A DNA stretch of 64,000 nt, taken from contig NZ_JAQIIX010000002.1 of assembly GCF_036946495.1 (NCBI RefSeq), positions 2,914,001-2,978,000 on the forward strand, written 5' to 3'. Within the stretch, counting starts at the first letter, position 1, and every line of letters begins with the position of its first letter. Position numbers and translations under genes: made by a program. Of this stretch, positions 1 through 8,823 are shown piece after piece. A model generated the notes under the pieces. That model worked only from the letters and a program-made list of their open reading frames with translations, ran no database searches and was not told where the DNA came from. The DNA comes from Mycolicibacterium neoaurum (lineage in GTDB: Bacteria; Actinomycetota; Actinomycetes; Mycobacteriales; Mycobacteriaceae).

Positions 1-1
1 G

Positions 2-637
2 CTGGTCGACATCGGGGCATGGGATCCCTTCAACGTCACCGAGGATGCCGATCTGGGATTGCGCATCGCGGCGCACGGCATGCGCACCGCCGTCATCGAC
101 TCCTACACCCTCGAGGAGGCCAACAGCGACCCGATCAACTGGGTCCGGCAGCGGTCCCGTTGGTACAAGGGCTATCTGCAGACCTGGCTGGTGCACATCC
201 GCCGACCGGTGAAGCTGTTCCGGACGTTGGGGTTACGCGCGTTCATCCGGTTCACCTTGGTGCTGGCGGGCACGCCGGTCATCGCGGTGCTCAACCTGCT
301 GTTCTGGTTCATCACCGCACTGTGGTTCCTCGGGCAACCGGCCGTCGTCGGCAGCGTCTTCCCGCCGTTGATCTATTTCCCGGCTCTCGTCGCCATGATC
401 ATCGGCAACTTCACCGTGATGTACATGAACATGATCGCGCTGCGCGAGGATGACCGCGCCGACCTGCTGCACGCGGCGCTGACGGTCCCGTTGTTCTGGG
501 TGATGATGAGTATCGCCGCGGCCAAGGGCTGTTATCAGATGATCCGGCAACCGTCGTTCTGGGAGAAGACCTTCCACGGACTGGCCGAGAAGCCCGACGA
601 GAAGACCGCACACGAAAAGGTGGTCGGCTCGTCGTGA
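2..637 (+). CDS. Membrane glycosyltransferase family 2, C-terminal part (partial)
   Basis: The 5' end lies outside the window; the frame is open from base 2. The visible 211 residues begin inside the catalytic domain with a TEDADLGLR stretch (the acidic ED motif of processive GT2 enzymes). This is followed by WVRQRSRWYKGY, the Q/RxxRW acceptor-binding motif. Three or more hydrophobic membrane segments follow (around FTLVLAGTPVIAVLNLLFWF, LIYFPALVAMIIG and LFWVMMSIAAA). This layout is typical of cellulose-synthase-like or beta-glycan-type GT2 membrane enzymes that transfer sugars from a nucleotide-sugar at the cytoplasmic face. The stop overlaps the next gene by 4 bp (GTGA), so the two are probably translationally coupled. 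The substrate is unknown. Confidence 0.85.
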   Translation: MVDIGAWDPFNVTEDADLGLRIAAHGMRTAVIDSYTLEEANSDPINWVRQRSRWYKGYLQTWLVHIRRPVKLFRTLGLRAFIRFTLVLAGTPVIAVLNLLFWFITALWFLGQPAVVGSVFPPLIYFPALVAMIIGNFTVMYMNMIALREDDRADLLHAALTVPLFWVMMSIAAAKGCYQMIRQPSFWEKTFHGLAEKPDEKTAHEKVVGSS

Positions 638-2298
638 CGAACCGGCGGCTGAAGTTCGGCATCTTCGCCGTGACCGGGATCGTGTATCTCGGGGTCGGCT
701 GGTGGCTGCAGGTCCGGCACGGTTACATCATGGGCGACACGCTGTCCCGAGTGGCATCCACACAGGCGGTGTTGTTCAGCCGCGATCCGCACTTGGCGGC
801 CATCGGCTTCATCTTCACCCCGGTGGCGGCGATGGTGCAGATCCCGGCCATCCTGTTCAGCGGCATCTGGACCGAGCTCGCCGAACGCGCCTTCTCCGGC
901 ACGTTGATGTCGAGCGTGTTCATGGCCGGAGCGGCGGTGCAGATGTTCAGCATGGGTGCCGACCGTGGTCTGCCCCGGTGCTATTCGCTGACGATCACCG
1001 CATTGTTCGCCCTCAACCCGATGATCGTGTTCTACGGATCCAACGGGATGAGCGAGGCGCCGTTCATCTTCTTCATGACCTGGGCGGTGCGCCGGCTCAT
1101 CATGTGGATGGTCGACGACGATGTCCACCACCTCGTCGCCGCGGGTGGTATCGCGATGGGGTTGGCCTACCTGACGCGCTATGACGCGCTGGCGTCGGTC
1201 GGTGCGGCCGGTGTGATCGTCGGTGCCACGACCTATCTGCGGGCCAGGACCGCGCCGCGGCTACGTCGGGCCGTGCTGGACATGCTGATCGTCAGCGGAC
1301 CGGGCGTGGCGGCATTCCTCGGCTGGGCAGCGGCGGGTTGGTTGATCACCGGGGAAGCGTTCGCCCAATTCACCTCGCAGTACGGCAATGCCGCGATCCT
1401 GGAACAGTCCGGCCAGACCGCACCGAACTTCGCCGACGGTATCGGGTTCGCCGCCGCGTGCGTCATGCTGCTCGCCCCGACGCTGATTCCGCTGCTGCTG
1501 TGGGCGACGATGCAACGTTGGGGGACCCCCCGCTGGCCGATGCTGGTGGTCCCGCTCGGGATGTACGGTGCCGTGCTGGGGTTCCAGGCATTCAGTTATG
1601 CGAACGGATCGACGTTTCCGTTCCTGCGGTTCTTCATCATCGCGATCCCGATGGCGGCCACCCTGGCTCTGCTCGGTGTGCCTGACGGCGTGCTCGCCCC
1701 GGCGAAACGACGCGGTCGCTATGCTCCGATCGCTGCAGTTGCTGCTCCGACCGCCCGCCGCCGTTCTGCGGCACCCTATATCGCGGTCGCGGCGACGCTG
1801 GCCGTCGGTATCCCGGTCACGGTGTTCGGTATGAGCCAACCGGATTATGCGCCGCAGGAGTACGGTCTCGGGGCGGTGCTGAATCCGCAGCCCGACGATG
1901 TCAGCGCGCGCAAGGCCGTCGAGCAACGCATCGCGCGGACCTTCGGCACCGAGCGGCGCATCGCCGAGTATCTGGATTCCCTTGGCCTCCCCGAGAGCTC
2001 CGTCATCACCGATACCGTCTACGGGTTCGGCGTGCTGGCCGCCACCGACCGGCCCACGGTGTTCGTCATCCCGTCCGACCCGGATTTCACCGAGCTGCTC
2101 AACGACCCGGTCGCGAATGGTATCGAGTATCTGTTGGCGGTGCCACCAATCGGCCGGGGCGCCTCGGACGCGCTCAATCTGCGGTATCCCACGCTCTACG
2201 ACACCGGTGCCGAGGTGGCGACACTGGAGCTGGAGATTCCCAACGACGGCGACGGGCAGCCTGATTGGCGGTTGTACCGGGTCAACGAGCCGGCCTGA
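634..2298 (+). CDS. Polytopic membrane protein, possibly a GT39/ArnT-like glycosyltransferase
   Basis: This 554-residue protein starts at a GTG overlapping the upstream glycosyltransferase stop (GTGA). It has an N-terminal membrane segment, about ten further hydrophobic segments up to residue ~400, and a C-terminal soluble domain of ~150 residues. A large loop after the first segment and the motif YLTRYDA resemble polyprenyl-phosphate-sugar-dependent GT-C enzymes. I do not see a diagnostic DD/DE pair clearly enough to be sure. Coupling to a GT2 enzyme supports a role in building or transferring a cell-envelope glycan. It could also be an uncharacterised membrane protein. Confidence 0.7.
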   Translation: MTNRRLKFGIFAVTGIVYLGVGWWLQVRHGYIMGDTLSRVASTQAVLFSRDPHLAAIGFIFTPVAAMVQIPAILFSGIWTELAERAFSGTLMSSVFMAGAAVQMFSMGADRGLPRCYSLTITALFALNPMIVFYGSNGMSEAPFIFFMTWAVRRLIMWMVDDDVHHLVAAGGIAMGLAYLTRYDALASVGAAGVIVGATTYLRARTAPRLRRAVLDMLIVSGPGVAAFLGWAAAGWLITGEAFAQFTSQYGNAAILEQSGQTAPNFADGIGFAAACVMLLAPTLIPLLLWATMQRWGTPRWPMLVVPLGMYGAVLGFQAFSYANGSTFPFLRFFIIAIPMAATLALLGVPDGVLAPAKRRGRYAPIAAVAAPTARRRSAAPYIAVAATLAVGIPVTVFGMSQPDYAPQEYGLGAVLNPQPDDVSARKAVEQRIARTFGTERRIAEYLDSLGLPESSVITDTVYGFGVLAATDRPTVFVIPSDPDFTELLNDPVANGIEYLLAVPPIGRGASDALNLRYPTLYDTGAEVATLELEIPNDGDGQPDWRLYRVNEPA

Positions 2299-2307
2299 GA
2301 TCGATTG

Positions 2308-2331
2308 ACCCGCGCCGCGAGCGGCGCGGGT
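2308..2331 (+). terminator. Hairpin after the glycosyltransferase pair
   Basis: An 11-bp perfect GC-rich inverted repeat (ACCCGCGCCGC / GCGGCGCGGGT) with a 2-nt centre begins 10 bp after the membrane-protein stop and ends 37 bp before atsA. There is no T tract, as is usual for actinobacterial terminators. It could also attenuate read-through into atsA. Confidence 0.5.
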
Positions 2332-2367
2332 GTACTCTCCGGTCGATGCCGATCCCCGGGAGGGCCG

Positions 2368-4719
2368 ATGACCGCTGAATTCAAGGGCACGATCGCGCTC
2401 GACATTCGCGACTCGGAACCGGACTGGGGCCCCTACGCCGCACCCACCGCACCGGAGGATGCGCCCAACGTCCTGTATCTGGTCTGGGACGATATCGGCA
2501 TTGCCACCTGGGATTGCTTCGGCGGTCTTGTCGAGATGCCGGCCATGAGCCGGATTGCGGACAAGGGTGTGCGGTTGTCTCAGTTCCACACGACCGCACT
2601 GTGTTCCCCGACGCGCGCTTCCTTGCTCACCGGCCGCAACGCGACCACGGTCGGTATGGCCACCATCGAGGAGTTCACCGACGGGTTCCCCAACTGCAAC
2701 GGTCGTATTCCCCGCGATACCGCGCTGCTGTCGGAGGTGCTCGCCGAGCGCGGTTACAACACCTATGCCGTCGGGAAGTGGCACCTGACTCCGTTGGAGG
2801 AATCCAACCTTGCCGCCACCAAACGGCATTGGCCGCTGGGGCGCGGCTTCGAGCGCTTCTACGGGTTCATGGGCGGCGAGACCGATCAGTGGTATCCGGA
2901 TCTCGTGTACGACAACCACCCCGTCACCCCGCCTGCCACTCCCGAACAGGGCTATCACCTGTCGAAGGATCTGGCGGACAAGACCATCGAATTCATCAGG
3001 GATTCCAAGGCCATCGCGCCGGACAAACCGTGGTTCACCTACCTGTGCCCCGGTGCCGGGCACGCTCCGCACCACGTGTTCGAGGAGTGGGCCGACAGGT
3101 ACGCCGGCGCCTTCGACATGGGGTACGAGAAGTACCGAGATATCGTGCTGGCCAATCAGAAACGACTCGGTATCGTCCCGCAGGACACCGAGCTGTCGCC
3201 GATGAATCCCTATCTCGACGTCACCGGGCCAGGGGGAGAGGCGTGGCCGGCGCAGGACACTGTGCGTCCGTGGGACAGCCTCGACGACGAGGAGAAGCGG
3301 CTGTTCGCCCGGATGGCCGAGGTGTTCGCCGGCTTTCTGTCCTACACCGATGCCCAGATCGGCCGTGTGCTGGACTATCTTGAGGAATCCGGTCAGCTGG
3401 AGAACACCATCATCGTCGTCATCTCCGACAACGGCGCCAGCGGTGAGGGCGGACCGAACGGATCGGTCAACGAGGTGAAGTTCTTCAACGGGTACATCGA
3501 TACCGTTGCCGAAAGCCTGCGTTTCTATGACCAGCTGGGCGGACCGCAGACCTACAACCATTACCCGATCGGTTGGGCGATGGCATTCAACACCCCCTAC
3601 AAACTGTTCAAGCGCTACGCATCCCACGAAGGCGGTATCGCCGACAGCGCGATCATCTCCTGGCCCAAGGGGATTGATGCTCACGGCGCTGTTCGTGATC
3701 AGTACATCAACGTCTGCGATGTGACCCCCACCGTGTACGACCTGCTCGGCATCACCGAGCCCGCCGAGGTCGGCGGTATCGCGCAGAAGCCGCTCGACGG
3801 TGTGAGTTTCAAGTCCGCTCTTGCTGATCCCGACGCCGTGACCGACAAGCGCACCCAGTTCTACGCGATGCTGGGCACCCGGGGGATCTGGCATGAGGGC
3901 TGGTTCGCCAACACCGTGCACGCGGCATCACCGGCGGGGTGGGGACATTTCGACGACGACCGCTGGGAGTTGTTCCATATCGACTCCGATCGCAGCCAGT
4001 GCCGTGACCTGGCGGCGGAGAACCCGGAGAAGCTGGCCGAACTGCAGCAACTGTGGTTCGCCGAGGCGGCCAAGTACAACGGTCTGCCGCTGGGGGATCT
4101 GAACATCTTCGAGACATTCGGGAGATGGCGGCCGCTGCTGTCCAAGGGGCGTACGAACTTCGTCTATTACCCGGACAACGCCGAGGTCGGTCTCGGTGCG
4201 GCCCCGGAACTGCGCGGCCAGTCGTTCTCGGTCCTGGCCGAGGTCGCCGTGGACACCGCCGACGCTGAAGGAGTGCTCTTCAAGCAGGGCGCCGGTCACG
4301 GTGGGCATGTGCTGTTCGTCCAGGACGGCCTTCTGCAATACGTCTACAACTTCATGGGCGAGGACGAACAACGGGTGACCGCTCAGGCGCCGATCCCGTT
4401 GGGCAGCCATGTTTTCGGCGTCCGATACGAGCGGACCGGCACGGTCGAGGGCAGTCACACCCCGGTCGGGCAGGTGTCGCTCTATGTCGACGACGACATC
4501 GTCGGTCAGGCCGATGGGGTGCGCACCCATCCGGGCAGCTTCGGGCTTTCCGGCGGCGGGATCAAGGTCGGCAGCAATACCGGGCAGGCTGTGTCCGGCG
4601 CCTATTCGGCACCGTTCGCCTTCACCGGCGGGACGATCGCCAAGGTGGTGGTCGACATCTCCGGCACCCCCTATCTCGACGCGGAGCGGGAGCTCGCCCG
4701 CGCCTTCGCCAAGGACTAG
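2368..4719 (+). CDS. atsA: Arylsulfatase, formylglycine-dependent (AtsA-like)
   Basis: This 783-residue sulfatase hydrolyses sulfate esters. The start ATG at 2368 has a GGGAGGG Shine-Dalgarno just upstream; a longer frame from 2305 lacks one. The active-site signature CSPTRASLLTGR places the Cys that becomes formylglycine at residue 79 (C-x-P-x-R). Asp41/Asp42 in LVWDDIG are the expected metal ligands, and GKWHLTP and SDNGASGEG are further sulfatase blocks. The C-terminal ~150 residues form a beta-rich extension. Length and chromosomal position (close to rplN) match mycobacterial AtsA (Rv0711). No formylglycine-generating enzyme gene follows, unlike the M. tuberculosis order as I recall it. 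Confidence 0.92.
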   Translation: MTAEFKGTIALDIRDSEPDWGPYAAPTAPEDAPNVLYLVWDDIGIATWDCFGGLVEMPAMSRIADKGVRLSQFHTTALCSPTRASLLTGRNATTVGMATIEEFTDGFPNCNGRIPRDTALLSEVLAERGYNTYAVGKWHLTPLEESNLAATKRHWPLGRGFERFYGFMGGETDQWYPDLVYDNHPVTPPATPEQGYHLSKDLADKTIEFIRDSKAIAPDKPWFTYLCPGAGHAPHHVFEEWADRYAGAFDMGYEKYRDIVLANQKRLGIVPQDTELSPMNPYLDVTGPGGEAWPAQDTVRPWDSLDDEEKRLFARMAEVFAGFLSYTDAQIGRVLDYLEESGQLENTIIVVISDNGASGEGGPNGSVNEVKFFNGYIDTVAESLRFYDQLGGPQTYNHYPIGWAMAFNTPYKLFKRYASHEGGIADSAIISWPKGIDAHGAVRDQYINVCDVTPTVYDLLGITEPAEVGGIAQKPLDGVSFKSALADPDAVTDKRTQFYAMLGTRGIWHEGWFANTVHAASPAGWGHFDDDRWELFHIDSDRSQCRDLAAENPEKLAELQQLWFAEAAKYNGLPLGDLNIFETFGRWRPLLSKGRTNFVYYPDNAEVGLGAAPELRGQSFSVLAEVAVDTADAEGVLFKQGAGHGGHVLFVQDGLLQYVYNFMGEDEQRVTAQAPIPLGSHVFGVRYERTGTVEGSHTPVGQVSLYVDDDIVGQADGVRTHPGSFGLSGGGIKVGSNTGQAVSGAYSAPFAFTGGTIAKVVVDISGTPYLDAERELARAFAKD

Positions 4720-4732
4720 CTGCGGCGACACT

Positions 4733-4775
4733 ACGGTTTGTCGCGCCATCTGTACGAAGGATGGCCACAAACCGT
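4733..4775. terminator. Bidirectional hairpin between convergent genes
   Basis: Inverted repeat ACGGTTTGT (4733-4741) / ACAAACCGT (4767-4775), with a second inner pairing GCCAT / ATGGC and an 11-nt loop. It lies between the atsA stop and the stop of the minus-strand DUF1275 gene, so it can serve both transcripts. Confidence 0.55.
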
Positions 4776-4856
4776 GGTCTCGGCGGTCAGGTCGCGGGGA
4801 CCTCACGGGTCGGTTCGGTGTGCCGGTCGTCGAAGTACGGAATCGCTGCGCCCGGT

Positions 4857-5525
4857 TCAGCCCACCAGATGCCGGTGGCCGAGGAGGGCGACGGCGCCGG
4901 TCAGGATGGCAGACAATGCGAAAGGTGCGCTGATATGCCACTTCACCAGCAGCGCCCCGGTCACGGCTCCGACGAATATCGTTGCGATGGCGGCGAATCG
5001 ACGGTTCCGCAGCACACCTCCGCCGCGGGTGGTCCACGTTTCACCGGCCAAAGAAGCCAGCGTCGAGGTCACCACGACGGTCGTCATATCGGCGACTGCG
5101 ACGGCGCGGGCCACCATCGCCTGCGAACCCATGACCGCAGCGGTGGCGGCGGCCATGACTATCTGCAGCACCGCTCCGCTGTGCGCGTCAGTCCCGCCGA
5201 GCACACTCAGTGCCGCAAGCGTCACCGCGCCGATGGTCAGCAGCACGGTGACCCGGTGCTGCCATCCTTTCGGCCTCGCCCGTAGGACCAAACCTGCGAG
5301 GAACGCCGCAATGGTGAAGGCCGCCAGCGCAATCGCTGGGCCCAGGACCGGCAGGTCGTCGGCGCCTGCGACGCCCATACCGAGGATCACGATGTTGCCC
5401 GTCATGTTCCCGGTGAACACCCGATCCAAGGCCAGGAAGCCGACAGCATCGACGACGCCGGTCACGTAGGTCAGCACGATGGTCGCGACCAGTGCCGCCC
5501 ACTGACGATGGTCCGCAGACACCAT
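4857..5525 (-). CDS. YoaK/DUF1275 family membrane protein
   Basis: This 222-residue polytopic membrane protein starts MVSADHRQWAAL. The features TYVTGVVDAVGFL and the FTGNMTGNIVILG block followed by several hydrophobic helices are typical of the YoaK/DUF1275 family, whose function is not established. The start at 5525 is chosen because it overlaps the upstream permease stop by one base (TGATG); the longer frame to 5651 would run into that gene. It is probably co-transcribed with the permease. Confidence 0.85.
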   Translation of the reverse strand: MVSADHRQWAALVATIVLTYVTGVVDAVGFLALDRVFTGNMTGNIVILGMGVAGADDLPVLGPAIALAAFTIAAFLAGLVLRARPKGWQHRVTVLLTIGAVTLAALSVLGGTDAHSGAVLQIVMAAATAAVMGSQAMVARAVAVADMTTVVVTSTLASLAGETWTTRGGGVLRNRRFAAIATIFVGAVTGALLVKWHISAPFALSAILTGAVALLGHRHLVG

Positions 5526-7102
5526 CAGAACAGCAGGACGGCCGCGACGGTGCACAGAACCAGGCCGGACATGACGGGCACAAAACACTTTCGGGCCAGC
5601 GTCAGTACCGGCACGCGGGCGAAGCCGGCCACGGCCACCAGCGACGACCACGCGACCAATGTGCCGCCGCCGGACCAGATATTGCCCATCTGACCGATCG
5701 CTGCCAGTGTCGACGGATCGACTCCGGCCGCCCCGCCGAGCGCGCCCGCCAGTGATCCGGTGAGCGGTAGGCCGCTGAAGCCCGATCCCTCGAGGCCGGC
5801 TATGACACCTACGAACAGCACGGTGAAGGCAACCAGAAAGGCGTTGGGCGCGACATTGGCGAGCGCCGCATTGATCAGATCGAACAGTAGCGCCGGCCCC
5901 TTTGCCTCCGTAGGCATTCCGAGAATCTGCGCCGAGAAGTCACCGTTACCGATGAAAAAGAAGCCGGCGATCGGCAACACGATGCCCATTGCCTTGAAGG
6001 CAAACACCAGGCCGTCCACGATATGTGTCGACGAGCTTTCCAGGAATGTCCGCTTGTCATTGGTGACACAAGCGGCGAACAGCAGCATCGCAGCGATGCC
6101 ACCGACGATTCCGGCGGCATCGCCGCCCTGCAGTGGCGGCACCAGGCTGGTGAACTTACCCAGCAGCAGATACATGATGAAAGCGAGGTAGGCCAACGGC
6201 ACGACCACTGCGAAAGCTTTGGCCGACAGTGTCTTCGATGGTTCGACAGGCTGGACGGGTGCCTGGTCGAGGACAACGGTCGCGGTTGGCGCCGCCATCC
6301 CCGCAGTCCCTGCCGATGCCGTGGCAACGCCACCTGGCGCCGGGGAGGTATCGGCGACGCGGCTCGCTGCGGAGCCGCCATCCGCCGGTGCGCTCTCGCC
6401 GCCGCTCACCCCGAACTTGTCGGCCTTGTTCTCCCAGGCAACCAGCAGGTCCGGGGATGGTTGTCGCCAGGTCCGGCGCTGGGTGAGATAGGTGATCGCC
6501 AGGGCGATCAGACCGACGATCAGCGATAGCACCATCGCCTTGTCGGCGACGCTGTCGGTGTCCACGCCCGCGGCTGTGGCCGAGATCCCGGGTGCGACCT
6601 TGATGATGTAATCCGAGGACAGCGCCATGCCCTGACCGGCGATCGCGATGACCATGCCCACCGACAACGGGCTCAGCCCGGCACGGATCGCCACCGGTAT
6701 CAGCACGGCACCCACCAGGGGCACCGCCGGAGTGGGCCAGAAGAACAGCGAAATCACATAGGTCACGATGGCCAGAATCACGAAACTACTTGTGCCTGCG
6801 CGCATCACCCGGCGGAACGGGGTCACCATCAGCCGGTCGGCACCCATCTCGCGCAGCGCTCCGAGCATCGCGGTCACGAAGGCGATGATCAGGAAGATGT
6901 TGAACAACTCGTGTGCCGCCACCAGGCTGGCGTTGAAGATCGACGCCAGACCTGTCACGATGCTCCCCGAAAAAACCCAGGCCGTAAGCAAAGTCGCGAT
7001 CACCGACGGCACAAGGATGTTCTTGCGGAGTGCCATTGTCAGCAGGATGACGACTATTCCGGCGAGGTAGATCCAATGTGCGGCACTGAGGTGAATGTCC
7101 AT
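5525..7102 (-). CDS. Large permease of ion-transporter (GntP/citrate-like) type
   Basis: This 525-residue membrane protein has about 12 hydrophobic segments, divided by a hydrophilic Ala/Gly/Pro-rich loop at residues ~225-285. Each half carries a glycine-rich block: GQGMALSSDYIIKVAPG in the first half and GLEGSGFSGLPLTGSL plus SGGGTLVAWSS in the second. The two-halves-plus-loop layout fits an ion-transporter-superfamily secondary carrier. I cannot assign a family or substrate with confidence. It is clearly a paralogue of the frameshifted permease at 17871-19348, sharing the same blocks in the same order. Upstream (7135-7149) lies the island motif, so the gene is probably controlled with the catabolic cluster. 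Confidence 0.75.
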   Translation of the reverse strand: MDIHLSAAHWIYLAGIVVILLTMALRKNILVPSVIATLLTAWVFSGSIVTGLASIFNASLVAAHELFNIFLIIAFVTAMLGALREMGADRLMVTPFRRVMRAGTSSFVILAIVTYVISLFFWPTPAVPLVGAVLIPVAIRAGLSPLSVGMVIAIAGQGMALSSDYIIKVAPGISATAAGVDTDSVADKAMVLSLIVGLIALAITYLTQRRTWRQPSPDLLVAWENKADKFGVSGGESAPADGGSAASRVADTSPAPGGVATASAGTAGMAAPTATVVLDQAPVQPVEPSKTLSAKAFAVVVPLAYLAFIMYLLLGKFTSLVPPLQGGDAAGIVGGIAAMLLFAACVTNDKRTFLESSSTHIVDGLVFAFKAMGIVLPIAGFFFIGNGDFSAQILGMPTEAKGPALLFDLINAALANVAPNAFLVAFTVLFVGVIAGLEGSGFSGLPLTGSLAGALGGAAGVDPSTLAAIGQMGNIWSGGGTLVAWSSLVAVAGFARVPVLTLARKCFVPVMSGLVLCTVAAVLLF

Positions 7103-7134
7103 CGCGGGTCTTTTCAGTCACAACTGCTCGTGGG

Positions 7135-7149
7135 CTGTGCAGTTTGATG
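7135..7149 (+). promoter_or_regulatory. Island motif copy 1 (CTGTGCAGTTTGATG)
   Basis: Matches the recurring CTGTGCAGNNTGACC at 13 of 15 positions counting the free NN; the last two bases differ. It is 32-47 bp in front of the permease start. It is read on the plus strand although its likely target is on the minus strand. Confidence 0.45.
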
Positions 7150-7330
7150 GGGGAATGCTCGGCGCGTCGGGCCGCGGGGTCAACGCACACAGTGCACAAC
7201 GGTGTGCACGCGCTGCTGTGCAACGTGTTCTGACCTTGTCATCTTGATGTCGCGGTGTTTCGCAGAAGTTAAAATTCGCTGTCGACGGTGAACCGGGCCT
7301 CCCCTCGGCGCGGTTGCGTCCGCGCGCGTC

Positions 7331-7345
7331 CTGTGCAGGGTGACC
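7331..7345 (+). promoter_or_regulatory. Island motif copy 2 (CTGTGCAGGGTGACC)
   Basis: Exact match to CTGTGCAGNNTGACC, 80-94 bp before the MFS exporter start. It is followed at 7371-7383 by TGTGACCCTGGCG, a second element that recurs at the same 40-nt start-to-start distance after motif copy 3. Confidence 0.55.
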
Positions 7346-7424
7346 ATGCGCGCGCCTGCTTCGAGGGCAGTGTGACCCTGGCGGAGGACACCCCGCCCGG
7401 GCCGGTGGTGGGACAGTAACTGCG

Positions 7425-8819
7425 ATGACTGATACAGACAGCCGGGAATCGACGCCTCCGTCGGCCCCCGATCCCGCCGGCACGCCGCTGGCCCTGGCCG
7501 CGCTGTTGTCCGGGACGCTGGTGGGCACCGTGAGCAACAACGTTGTCAACGTGCCGATGGCGGCGATCCTGGCCGATTTCGGCGCGCCGCTCGGCAGCGG
7601 TGTGTTCGTCGTGGTCGGATTCCTGCTCACCTTCACAGCGACGATGCCGCTCGTCGGTTGGATCGGGGACCGGTTCGGTCGGCGCCGGGTGTACTGCGCC
7701 TCCATGATTGCCACCGCGATCTGCGCGGTGGGCGCGGCGACGGCGCCGTCACTGGAGCTGTTGATCCTGTGGAGATGCCTGGGCGGAGCCGCCGCATCGG
7801 CGCTCGGGCCAGCCGTCCTGGGACTGTTGACGTGGCTGTTCGCCGGTGATCGGCGCGGCAGGGCGGTTGGGCTTTGGGCGTCGGTGAACGGGATCGGGCA
7901 AGCGATCGGCCCGACGATGGGCGGGTTCATCGCCGACGGCTGGGGGTGGCGGTGGGTCTTCGTGCCGCTGGTACCGGTCGCGCTGGCCGGTCTGATCGGA
8001 ACGCTGCTGCACATTCCGCGGCACCCGGGCACCCGGATGCCCTTCGACGCTCTTGGCGCGTGTGCGCTGACGCTGGGGGCAGGGTTGCTTATCCTCGGGC
8101 TCGCGCTGGTCCCGGCGCAGGGCGTCTCGCTGGTGGTGCTCGGGGCTGTGGCGACAGCTGTACTGGCCTTGGCCTTCTTCGGGTGGCACTGCCTGCGGGT
8201 ACCCGATCCCTTCGTCGATGTCCGCCTGGTGGCCGAACCGCGTTTCGTGCGTAGCACGCTGGGCGCATTCGCCTTCATGTTCAGTCTCGGTGCCACGTTG
8301 CTCGCGGTGCCGCTCTATGTCGTCGATCGAGGGCGGTCGGGGTCGGTGGCCGGGTTGGTGCTGCTGGCGATCCCGGCTTCGATGGTGATCCTGGGGCCGC
8401 TGGTCGGCCGGTACTTGGACCGCCTCGGAGCCCGCCGGGTACTCCGTGCAGGCCTGTGCCTGCTGATATTCGGGCAGGCACTGCTCGCCGTCGCCGTCGG
8501 CCGCGATTGGATCGATACCCCGGCCGGACCGGCCGGTATCACCGCGATCCTGGTGGTGATCGGTATCGGCACCGCTTTCGTGCAGACGCCCGCCGCCACC
8601 GGGGCCACCCGTTCACCGGCCGGCGCGCAGGGTACCGGTCTCGGTCTGTTCAACCTGGTGCGGTTCGGCGGATCGGCGATGGGGGCCGCTTGGGTGGCGG
8701 TCGCATTGGGCCTGCACAGCACGACCGGATACGTGCTGGCGTTCGCCATGGTGTCCGGGGTGGCGGTGCTGGGCCTGCTCGGTTCGTTCCTCGGGCCGGA
8801 CCCCGTTCCCCAGCGGTAG
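7425..8819 (+). CDS. MFS multidrug-type transporter (DHA2-like)
   Basis: This 464-residue protein has about 14 hydrophobic segments, the length and count expected of drug:H+ antiporter-2 transporters. The N-terminal SNNVVNVPMAAILADFG resembles the DHA2 first-helix motif. GDRFGRRRVY is the MFS loop 2-3 signature, and GPTMGGFIADGWGWRWVF matches the motif C region of antiporters. The likely role is proton-driven export of a small molecule. It lies convergent to the PucR gene with 4 bp between stops. The island motif upstream suggests it exports a substrate or toxic intermediate of the pathway, which is inference. Confidence 0.85.
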   Translation: MTDTDSRESTPPSAPDPAGTPLALAALLSGTLVGTVSNNVVNVPMAAILADFGAPLGSGVFVVVGFLLTFTATMPLVGWIGDRFGRRRVYCASMIATAICAVGAATAPSLELLILWRCLGGAAASALGPAVLGLLTWLFAGDRRGRAVGLWASVNGIGQAIGPTMGGFIADGWGWRWVFVPLVPVALAGLIGTLLHIPRHPGTRMPFDALGACALTLGAGLLILGLALVPAQGVSLVVLGAVATAVLALAFFGWHCLRVPDPFVDVRLVAEPRFVRSTLGAFAFMFSLGATLLAVPLYVVDRGRSGSVAGLVLLAIPASMVILGPLVGRYLDRLGARRVLRAGLCLLIFGQALLAVAVGRDWIDTPAGPAGITAILVVIGIGTAFVQTPAATGATRSPAGAQGTGLGLFNLVRFGGSAMGAAWVAVALGLHSTTGYVLAFAMVSGVAVLGLLGSFLGPDPVPQR

Positions 8820-8823
8820 TACA

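Larger units (their letters stand above)
7103..7424. promoter_or_regulatory. Divergent intergenic control region between permease and MFS exporter
   Basis: This 322-bp non-coding stretch separates the minus-strand permease from the plus-strand exporter. It contains the island motif twice (7135-7149 and 7331-7345). A clustered set of TGTGCA/GTGCAC words also lies at 7190-7223 (CAGTGCAC, GTGTGCAC, CTGTGCAA). TGATGTCGCG at 7245-7254 is also present near the HbpS-like gene. No convincing -10/-35 pair could be fixed by eye. Confidence 0.55.

Noticed and set aside
1261..3921. 886-residue open frame on the minus strand over the membrane protein and atsA
   Set aside because: It is antisense to two clear genes and arises from high-GC third-position bias. 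It has low-complexity His/Arg/Gly composition and no family features.
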